In this document: positions 58,472 through 64,000 of the stretch, piece by piece | Numbering within the stretch: the stretch's first letter is position 1 | Layout of the letters: each line of letters opens with the position of its first letter | From: Trujillonella endophytica | Lineage (GTDB): Bacteria; Actinomycetota; Actinomycetes; Mycobacteriales; Geodermatophilaceae | Reading direction: 5' to 3' | Length of the DNA: 64,000 nt | Assembly: GCF_019799905.1 (NCBI RefSeq) | Contig: NZ_JABGCI010000004.1 | Location: 338,201-402,200, forward strand | Translations under genes and position numbers: made by a program | The notes under the pieces: model-generated | Told to the model about the DNA's origin: nothing | Database searches by the model: none | The model's input: the letters and a program-made list of their open reading frames with translations, nothing else

Positions 58472-59208
58472 CGGACCGGCTGCTGTCCGTAGACGTTGCC
58501 CTGGGTGAGCACCTGGGCGCCGCTGGTGTCGGCGCCCTCCGGCTCGAGGGAGAGCCACAGCGTGCCGTGCTCCTGGCCGAAGACGATCTGCCCGGCGTCC
58601 CGGGCGGCCACCGCGACGGTGACCATCAGGGCCGTCGCGGGCGCTCCACCCGCGACCGTGGTGGCCTCGCCGTCCTCAGCCACCGTCGTGGCGCCCTGCA
58701 CCCGGGTGACCAGCACCTGGTGCTGCACCGCGTGCGTGGTCGCGGTGCCGTCCTGGAAGACCAGCGACAGGTAGACGCCGACGGTGTCGCCGGCGGCGAG
58801 CCGGCCGCCCACGACCCGCTGCGGCTCGAGCAGCACGCTGATCTCCTGCATGCCCTCGGGCACCGGCACGGTGCCGGGCGTGCGCAGCTCCGCCGGGTCG
58901 TCGAACCGAGCGGCCAGCAGCTGCTCGCCGGGCTGCAGCTCGACGGACGCGACCAGGCCCCGGATCTCGCCGAGGTCGGTCACCCGGCCCTCGACCGCCG
59001 TCTTCGCGGGGACGAGCTCGGAGCGGACGCGGTCTGCGAGGTCCTCGCCGCGGGTCCCGGCCGCGATCCCCTCGTCCACGACGAGGACCTCGACGGTCTG
59101 GACGCCCTCGAGGGCGCGGGCGTCGGCGCCGCGGACGTAGGCGATGAGCACCACCGTGCCGACGGCGGCGAGCAGGAGGGCGGCCAGTGCGGCCAGCAGT
59201 CGTCTCAC
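58468..59208 (-). CDS. cpaB: CpaB/RcpC-type pilus protein (SAF domain)
   Basis: 246 residues from a GTG at 59208. Signal-anchor (LLAALAALLLAAVGTVVLIA), then a SAF/beta-clip domain: VEVLVVDEGIAAGTRGEDL, VASVELQPGEQLLAARFDDP and MQEISVLLEPQRVVGGRLAAGDTVGVYLSLV (about 132-162), as in the CpaB/RcpC family. Periplasm-equivalent, membrane-anchored, probably wall-interacting. Stop overlaps the TadZ ATG. No secretin partner is expected in this monoderm arrangement. Confidence 0.92.
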   Translation of the reverse strand: MRRLLAALAALLLAAVGTVVLIAYVRGADARALEGVQTVEVLVVDEGIAAGTRGEDLADRVRSELVPAKTAVEGRVTDLGEIRGLVASVELQPGEQLLAARFDDPAELRTPGTVPVPEGMQEISVLLEPQRVVGGRLAAGDTVGVYLSLVFQDGTATTHAVQHQVLVTRVQGATTVAEDGEATTVAGGAPATALMVTVAVAARDAGQIVFGQEHGTLWLSLEPEGADTSGAQVLTQGNVYGQQPVR

Positions 59209-59216
59209 GGGGTCAC

Positions 59217-60179
59217 CTATCGGATCAGGCGGAGGATCTCCGCGCCCAGGTCGGGCGCGGTCGGGGAGGTCGTGAAGTCGTCGGACAGCTCCACCCAGCG
59301 GGTGAAGTAGCCGGAGATGCACCGGTCGTTGCCGTTGCAGGGCTGCGGCGAGGTGCCGAACTGGCCGCCGAGGAAGTAGCCGGTGATGCGGAAGGCCGCG
59401 TAGCCGTAGACGTGGTACCAGGCGTTGCTGCCGGTGTCGCCGAAGGCGTCGAAGATCGGCAGCAGCACCGTGCGGTCGACGAGGGCCGAGAAGTCCGCCG
59501 CCGAGCAGTCCGAGGACGGCGTGTTGCCCGTCGAGGAGTACGACCGGCCGCCGACCGCGCTGGTGGCCCGGCAGTGGCCCGGGTCGGTCACGAGGTAGCC
59601 GAAGCCGCCCGGGACGATGTTGTGCGAGGGCCCGGTGCAGTCGACGGTCCCGGAGGTCTTGGTGAGCCGGATGGTGCGCACCGTCGTCCCCGACGGCATC
59701 CCGCCGCCGGTCTGCTGCGCGAACTCGCACCAGGAGAAGGTCAGCGGCAGCCGCGCCGTCCCGGCGCTGGGGGCGCCCCAGGTGACGGTGGCGGTGGCGG
59801 AGACCGTGGTGGCGTCGAACCCGAGCACCGGGGCGAACCAGTGCTCGGTGGGGGTGCTGCCGGTGACGGTGACGCTCGTCGGGTTGCTCGACAGGACCGG
59901 CGGGGCCGCGGTGGCCTCGCCGGCGTTGGCGGCGACGAGCGCGTCCGCGGTGGCCTGCATGTCCCCGCAGGCGCCGCGGGCGCAGTCCTGCGCGACGGCG
60001 AGGGCGGCGGCGTCGGCGGCCACCTGGAGGCGGGCGCGCTCGGCGTACAGGGCCCCGACGTCGACGGCGACGGCGGCGAACCCGACGAGCGGGACGAGCA
60101 GCACGCAGACCAGGACGGCGACCGCGCCGCGCTCGCCGTCGGCGCGGAGGCGGCGCCACCGGGCGCTCACCCGCCGCAT
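59217..60179 (-). CDS. TadG-like pilus-assembly protein (putative Flp/TadE/TadG-like)
   Basis: 320 residues. N-terminal pilin-like segment ERGAVAVLVCVLLVPLVGFAAVAVDVGALYAERARLQVAADAAALAVAQDC (about 16-66) is the Tad_G/pilus-assembly pattern: a hydrophobic helix followed by a helical stretch with conserved Asp and Ala. The remaining 250 residues are Thr/Ser/Cys-rich, extracellular and variable, with at least eight Cys that could form disulfides. Overlaps the TadE stop by 13 bases. Possible minor pilin or pseudopilin tip. Confidence 0.88.
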   Translation of the reverse strand: MRRVSARWRRLRADGERGAVAVLVCVLLVPLVGFAAVAVDVGALYAERARLQVAADAAALAVAQDCARGACGDMQATADALVAANAGEATAAPPVLSSNPTSVTVTGSTPTEHWFAPVLGFDATTVSATATVTWGAPSAGTARLPLTFSWCEFAQQTGGGMPSGTTVRTIRLTKTSGTVDCTGPSHNIVPGGFGYLVTDPGHCRATSAVGGRSYSSTGNTPSSDCSAADFSALVDRTVLLPIFDAFGDTGSNAWYHVYGYAAFRITGYFLGGQFGTSPQPCNGNDRCISGYFTRWVELSDDFTTSPTAPDLGAEILRLIR

Positions 60180-60556
60180 CGCATGACCCCCGTGCCGGTG
60201 AGGCCGACCGTGGCGCCGAAGAGCCCGGTCATGAGGGGCAGGTCGTAGGCGATGGTGAGCCGCACGGTCGTCGTCCCCGTTCCGGTGGGGCAGGTGGCGG
60301 GCGTGATGGTGATCTGGGCGTTGGTGAGCGCCGGGTCCAGCGAGGAGGCCGCCGAGCGGGCGGCGGCGCGGGCGGCGGCCGGGTCGTTCTGCAGCGCCAT
60401 GACCCGCACGCCCTCGCGGGCGGCGGCGGAGAGGGTGCCCGACACCTGGAAGCCGCGGCCGAACTCGACGATGCCGAGGACGAGCAGCAGGAGGACCGGC
60501 AGCAGCAGCGCGAACTCGACCGCGCTGGCGCCGCGCTCCTCACGGATCCGTCGCAT
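60167..60556 (-). CDS. TadE-like minor pilin
   Basis: 129 residues. RGASAVEFALLLPVLLLLVLGIVEFGRGFQVSGTLSAAAREGVR (about 8-51) is the TadE pseudopilin signature: processing Gly before A-S-A-V-E-F and the conserved Glu at +5. The remainder is a small extracellular domain with two Cys. Part of the Tad operon; the prepilin peptidase is 0.5 kb away on the same strand. Confidence 0.92.
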   Translation of the reverse strand: MRRIREERGASAVEFALLLPVLLLLVLGIVEFGRGFQVSGTLSAAAREGVRVMALQNDPAAARAAARSAASSLDPALTNAQITITPATCPTGTGTTTVRLTIAYDLPLMTGLFGATVGLTGTGVMRCGG

Positions 60557-60613
60557 CGCCGGTGCCTCCTCTCGCTCAGGTGCTGGGGGGTGTTCGGGGG
60601 TGCTGTGTGCGTC

Positions 60614-60648
60614 GGCGCGGCGGCCCCGGGGGACGGGGCCGCCGCGCC
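60614..60648 (-). terminator. 14-bp hairpin between flp and the downstream Tad genes
   Basis: ggcgcggcggcccc (60614-60627) pairs with ggggccgccgcgcc (60635-60648) around a 7-base loop. It lies 20 bases behind the flp stop and 58 bases before TadE. It probably gives high pilin transcript levels with partial read-through to the assembly genes. Confidence 0.75.
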
Positions 60649-60667
60649 GGCGGGGAGTGCGGCTGGA

Positions 60668-60865
60668 TCAGGGGAGGGCGTCGACGACCTGCTGGAAGAG
60701 GGCGGCGAGGTCGTCGCCGAGGAAGCCGACGACGGTGATGATCGCGACGGCGATGAGGCCGACCATCAGGCCGTACTCGACGGCCGTGGCGCCGTCCTCC
60801 TCCTTGCGCAGGCGGTCCTGGGCGAGGGCGTAGAGGCTGACGATCGCGGCGAGGGGGTTGAACAC
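60668..60865 (-). CDS. flp: Flp-type IVb pilin
   Basis: 65 residues. KEEDGATAVEYGLMVGLIAVAIITVVGFLG (about 21-50) is the Flp signature: Gly at the processing site, Glu at +5 and Tyr at +6, followed by a hydrophobic helix. A short helical leader precedes it. Major pilin of the Tad system, first gene of the locus, before a terminator hairpin. About 210 bp upstream hold the presumed promoter. Confidence 0.95.
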   Translation of the reverse strand: MFNPLAAIVSLYALAQDRLRKEEDGATAVEYGLMVGLIAVAIITVVGFLGDDLAALFQQVVDALP

Positions 60866-61074
60866 GGGTGCTCCCTGGGAGTGGGTGCCGGCCAGGACGG
60901 GCCGGGGGTGGCCCGCCGTTGCGGCTGTGAGGAGTGCAACGGGTGCCGGGATGCGTCCCTTGAGCGATGTCCACTCGATGGAGGGGCGACGTCACCCGGA
61001 CGACTGCACCGCCGGGACCGGCGTCACGCTCCGCTCACCCCTGACCGGGGGGAGCCGGAACCGGACCGGCCGCC

Positions 61075-61740
61075 TCAGCCGGCCGGCGCGACGACCGCGA
61101 TGGCCGCGGCGGCGCCGAGCAGCATCGCCGGGCCGAAGGGCAGCGCGCTGCGCAGGGTGACCCGCCCGGTGGCCAGCAGCGCGAGGGCGACGACGGCCTG
61201 GACGGCGAAGGCCGCCAGGGCGCCGAGGAGCACCGCGGGCCAGCCGAGCCAGCCCAGCGGGAGTCCGAGCAGGGCGGCCAGCTTCACGTCCCCCATGCCC
61301 AGCTGGCCCGGTGCCACGAGGGCCAGCACGAGGAACCCGGCGAAGAGGGCGGCGGCGCCGGCCAGCGCGCGGAGGAAGGGGGGCCACGCGCCCTCGGCGG
61401 CCGCGGCGACGGCGAGCAGCGTCGCCACGACGGCGATCGAGGGCAGGACCACGCGGTCGGGCAGCAGGTGGTGGCGCAGGTCGATCACCGCCAGCAGCAC
61501 GCCGGCCACGGCGAGGACGACGAAGGCCGGCAGGTCCCAGCCCGGGCGCAGCGCGGCGAGCGCGCACAGGGCCGCCGTACCGGCCTCGACGAACGGCGGG
61601 CGGTGGGCGAGCCGTCCGCGGCCGAGGACCGCCGGGACCGACGCCGGGCGCGGCCAGGGGAAGCGACCGGCGGCCCGGTTCACGAGCACGCCGGCGAGCA
61701 AGCCGACCAGGCCCGCGGCCGCCACCGCGAACGCGGTCAT
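61075..61740 (-). CDS. A24-family prepilin peptidase (TadV/CpaA-like)
   Basis: 221 residues from an ATG at 61740. About six TM helices. The two catalytic Asp are in AVIDLRHHLLPDRVVLPS (about 86-103) and GMGDVKLAALLGLPLG (about 152-167; the GxGD motif). It lacks the N-terminal methyltransferase domain of PilD-type enzymes. Processes Flp, TadE and probably TadG. Placed about 210 bp upstream of flp on the same strand. Confidence 0.93.
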   Translation of the reverse strand: MTAFAVAAAGLVGLLAGVLVNRAAGRFPWPRPASVPAVLGRGRLAHRPPFVEAGTAALCALAALRPGWDLPAFVVLAVAGVLLAVIDLRHHLLPDRVVLPSIAVVATLLAVAAAAEGAWPPFLRALAGAAALFAGFLVLALVAPGQLGMGDVKLAALLGLPLGWLGWPAVLLGALAAFAVQAVVALALLATGRVTLRSALPFGPAMLLGAAAAIAVVAPAG

Positions 61741-61807
61741 CCGCGGTGGGCGGCGTCTGTGGCGGGCACGGGAGGCACCCTGGCACAGCGCTGCTCCGGA
61801 TCCGCGC

Positions 61808-61840
61808 AACGCCCCGGGAACGCCCCGGGAACGCCCCGGC
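61808..61840. repeat. Three 11-bp tandem repeats
   Basis: aacgccccggg repeats at 61808-61818 and 61819-61829, with a third copy differing in the last base at 61830-61840. Lies between the prepilin peptidase and the propeller-like lipoprotein gene. Confidence 0.8.
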
Positions 61841-61865
61841 CGGTCTGCTCGCGCCCTCCGGCTCG

Positions 61866-63131
61866 TCAGGTCCGGCGGTACCAGATCACCGAGGTGGGGG
61901 TGAGCTCCGTGCGCACCGCGGTGTGGCCCGGCACCACCAGCGCGTCGCCGAGGAGGGCCATCGAGCCGGTGGAGCCCGCCTCCGACAGGTACTCGGGCTC
62001 CCCCACGGTGCCGTCGGCGAGGTCGACCGGGAGGAGGACGGGTCGGCCGATGTCGCTGTCCTCGCCCGCCTCACCGGCGACCCATGCCCGGGCTCCGTCG
62101 GGGCTGACCAGCACGTCCTCCCAGTCGCCGTTCGGGAACTCCTCGTGGCCGGACGGGAGCACGGCCGCCGTCCGGACGCCGCGCCCCTCGGCGGGCACGA
62201 CGACCAGCGACACGACGTCGGAGGCGGGGTCCGACGGCCGGGTCCGGACGATCGCGGCGACGGCGTCCCCTGCCCCGAGGGCGACCCCGCCCGGGGGGAC
62301 GACGCCGGGCAGCGCCTGCGGCGGCGGCAGGGCGGCCGGCAGGTCGCCGGGCAGGACGGCGCCCAACCGCAGGACGACCGCGGCGCCCGTGGCCGGATCG
62401 GGTCCACCGGAGCCGAGGACGACGGCCAGTCCGCTCCCGCCGTCGGTGAGCAGCAGGCCGAGGGGCTCGCTCCCGGACCACTCGGTCAGCGGCCGGGAAC
62501 CCCGCACCTCGCCGCTGTCGGGGTCGATCGCGGTGAGCACCGGGCGGTCGCCGTCGTCGTGGAGGAGCACCACGGTCCGGCCGTCGGGCGCCAGGACGGC
62601 GTAGCCGTCGCCGAACTCGTGGCCCAGGGCGAGCTCCGGGGTGGTCCGCCGGGCGTCGACCGGGACCACCTCGCCGGGATCGCCACCCGGCGGCACGACC
62701 GCGACCCGGATGCCGGGTGCGTGGTCCTCGCTCGCGACGACGGCGATCGAGCCGTCCGCCCGCGGGAGGACGGCGAGGGCACTGCCGGGGAGCACCGCGC
62801 GGGAGACCACCTCGGCGCCGGCGACCCGGACGACGGCGGAGACGTCGAGCTCGTCGAGCGTCACCACCAGGGACCCGTCGGGAGCGACGGAGACGTCGGT
62901 GGCGGGGGCGATCGCGCTGCCGTCCGCCTGGGCGACGTCGACCTCCACCACGCCGCCGGTACCCGGGTCGGGAGCGTCCTGCCCGCAGGCGGCCAGCGCC
63001 AGGGAGAGGGCGAGGACGCCGGCGGACGTGCGGGCGGGACGGCGGGCGGCATCAGGACCTCGGGGGCTCGGGAGGACCCGACCCTGACCCGGACCGCTTG
63101 CGCCGTCCTTGTGTCCGCCTCCGCCCGTCAC
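61866..63131 (-). CDS. Secreted lipoprotein with propeller-like repeats
   Basis: 421 residues. After a basic N-terminus, the signal peptide SAGVLALSLALAACGQ has a lipobox (LAAC, residues about 46-49), so the protein is predicted to be lipid-anchored outside the membrane. The remaining about 370 residues have repeated short beta segments with SVAPDGSLVVTL, VLPRADGSIAVVA, VLAPDGRTVVLLHDDGD and VSPDGARAWVAG, the pattern of a WD40/YVTN-type beta-propeller. Substrate unknown. The ATG start gives a long N-terminus; a later GTG is possible. Confidence 0.78.
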   Translation of the reverse strand: MTGGGGHKDGASGPGQGRVLPSPRGPDAARRPARTSAGVLALSLALAACGQDAPDPGTGGVVEVDVAQADGSAIAPATDVSVAPDGSLVVTLDELDVSAVVRVAGAEVVSRAVLPGSALAVLPRADGSIAVVASEDHAPGIRVAVVPPGGDPGEVVPVDARRTTPELALGHEFGDGYAVLAPDGRTVVLLHDDGDRPVLTAIDPDSGEVRGSRPLTEWSGSEPLGLLLTDGGSGLAVVLGSGGPDPATGAAVVLRLGAVLPGDLPAALPPPQALPGVVPPGGVALGAGDAVAAIVRTRPSDPASDVVSLVVVPAEGRGVRTAAVLPSGHEEFPNGDWEDVLVSPDGARAWVAGEAGEDSDIGRPVLLPVDLADGTVGEPEYLSEAGSTGSMALLGDALVVPGHTAVRTELTPTSVIWYRRT

Positions 63132-63171
63132 GTGCCGGGGCCCGGGGCGCCCCGTGGTCGCCCCGGTCCGG

Positions 63172-63870
63172 CTACGCGGCGCGCGTCTCCTGCAGCGTGG
63201 CGAAGACGATGACGTTGTCCTCGTAGCTGCGGGCCGAGCTGTCGAAGTCGCCGCCGCAGGTGATCAGGCGCAGCTGCGCGTTCGTGGTGTTGCCGTAGAC
63301 CTCGATGGTCGGGAACTCGTCCTTGGGGTGCACCTCGACCCGGTCCACCGCGAAGACCGCCACCGTGCCGTCGGCCCGGGACACCTCGATCGGGTCGCCG
63401 GGCGACAGCGCACCCAGGTCGAAGAAGACGCCCGGTCCGTACTCGGAGGAGTCGACGTGGCCGAGGATCACGGCGGGCCCGACGGCGCCCGGCTCGGGCC
63501 CGGGCTCGTACCAGCCGGCCTTGTCGTCCCGCTCGAGCGGGGGCACCTCCACGGTGCCGTCGCCGTTGAGGCCCAGGCTCATCAGGTCGCTGGTGACGTC
63601 GATGGACGGCACGGACACCGACACGGGCGCGGCGACGGACGCAGCCTCCGGTGTCGGGGTGCCGGAAGGCGCGGGAGACGGTGGCGGGCCGGGCTCGGCC
63701 TCGGCCGAGGGCGCCGCCGACGTGGTCGTGCCGGACGCGGCCACGGGGTCGGGCTGCGGCGGGGACTGCTGCCCGGTGAACACCATGACGAGGGCGACGA
63801 CGCCGACGACCGCCAGGGCGAGCGCGGCGAGGAGCCAGGCGCGTGGGGCGCGGGAGCGGCGCTCGGTCAC
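63172..63870 (-). CDS. Class F sortase (second copy)
   Basis: 232 residues. An N-terminal signal-anchor (WLLAALALAVVGVVALVMVF), a Pro/Ala-rich linker, then the sortase domain: VSVPSIDVTSDLMSLGLNGDGTVEVPPLE, His in AVILGHVDSSEYGPGVFF, catalytic Cys in LRLITCGGDFDSSA and RSYEDNVIVFA. Complete class F active site. It is a close relative of the sortase at 26.6-27.3 kb. Sortases of this class are often found beside the proteins they attach; here an incomplete gene lies upstream. Confidence 0.92.
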   Translation of the reverse strand: MTERRSRAPRAWLLAALALAVVGVVALVMVFTGQQSPPQPDPVAASGTTTSAAPSAEAEPGPPPSPAPSGTPTPEAASVAAPVSVSVPSIDVTSDLMSLGLNGDGTVEVPPLERDDKAGWYEPGPEPGAVGPAVILGHVDSSEYGPGVFFDLGALSPGDPIEVSRADGTVAVFAVDRVEVHPKDEFPTIEVYGNTTNAQLRLITCGGDFDSSARSYEDNVIVFATLQETRAA

Positions 63871-63938
63871 GGGTCCTCCGGGGTGGTGGGTGTGCGGGGT
63901 GGTCGTCGTGCAGAGGGGACCGGCAGGAACCGGCCGAT

Positions 63939-63974
63939 GCCGTGCCGCGCGGAGGGGGCTCCGCGCGGCACGGC
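63939..63974 (-). terminator. 15-bp hairpin after the incomplete gene at the right edge
   Basis: gccgtgccgcgcgga (63939-63953) pairs with tccgcgcggcacggc (63960-63974) around loop gggggc. It starts seven bases after the stop of the right-edge gene and separates it from the sortase gene. Confidence 0.75.
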
Positions 63975-63981
63975 GGTCGGA

Positions 63982-64000
63982 TCAGGCCTGGTCGGTGGCC
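63982..64000 (-). CDS. C-terminal end of a minus-strand gene (incomplete)
   Basis: The last visible codons read ATDQA followed by TGA at 63984-63982. Only five codons are in the window, so no product can be named. The terminator hairpin immediately behind supports a real stop. Genes next to class F sortases in actinobacteria are often DUF4397 surface proteins; that is a guess. Confidence 0.4.

Noticed and set aside
60937..60964. CTCAAG followed at promoter distance by CCCGTTG upstream of flp, as a possible sigma-28/WhiG promoter
   Set aside because: Only three or four of eight bases agree with the GCCGATAA -10 box, so the match is weak.
1..64000. CRISPR arrays, rRNA and tRNA genes
   Set aside because: I saw no regularly spaced repeats of suitable length and no cloverleaf or rRNA-like sequence; the element's attachment site is the glnA coding end, not a tRNA.

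Overview
The window reads as chromosomal DNA of a high-GC actinobacterium. Nearly every gene has strong G/C third-position bias. GTG starts, GTGA/ATGA/TGATG stop-start overlaps and apparently leaderless promoters are common. Family content (three F420-type enzymes, actinobacterial DUF4191/RDD/DUF8129-like proteins, glnA-glnE-glnA2, a compact Tad pilus cluster, two class F sortases) suggests a soil or rock actinobacterium. Geodermatophilaceae is my best guess; that is inference, not a database result.

Layout. 1-5.1 kb: a Ser/Thr kinase cut by the left edge, a protein with two DUF6461 copies, an FAD oxidoreductase and an S51 peptidase. 5.1-16.7 kb: an imine-reductase-like gene, lipB, two F420-type enzymes, leuS with a candidate leucine attenuator, an Ala-rich membrane protein, lipA, DUF4191, RDD and glnA (with a GlnR-type box). 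16.7-22.7 kb: a roughly 6-kb integrated element bounded by a 27-bp direct repeat of the glnA 3' end. It holds a tyrosine integrase, a frameshifted glutaredoxin, a GNAT acetyltransferase, and a phosphotransferase-family gene divergent from a MarR regulator with a palindromic operator; its right third has no recognisable gene. The native glnA terminator lies just past the right end. 22.9-34.2 kb: an MMPL transporter, an orphan YbdD, an ice-binding protein coupled to a class F sortase, a 5'-nucleotidase, a haem-oxygenase-fold protein, a soluble GAF-GAF-MCP receptor and a CDGSH protein. 34.2-41.8 kb: glnE, a class I amidotransferase, a GT-C-like membrane protein and glnA2. 41.9-45.2 kb: nadE, panB and a membrane gene that appears broken by two compensating indels. 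45.4-53.9 kb: npdG, a cupin operon, a GGDEF protein, an M24 peptidase, ChaB/Rho-N, a hydrolase and thioesterase (apparent CTG start), DUF2795 and a Vms1/Rv2629-like protein. 54.0-61.7 kb: a minus-strand Tad locus (flp, TadE, TadG-like, CpaB, TadZ/CpaE, TadA, TadB, TadC) with its prepilin peptidase. 61.9-64 kb: a secreted propeller-like lipoprotein, a second class F sortase and the tail of one more gene.

How the genes fit together. LipB and LipA make protein-bound lipoate. GlnE would adenylylate GlnA, whose modified tyrosine is present, whereas the neighbouring GlnA2 has Trp at that position. NpdG supplies reduced F420 for the LLM and PPOX enzymes. The Tad genes form an export and pilus machine. 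The most notable structure is the glnA-targeted element with paired, identically spaced candidate integrase arm sites at both ends.
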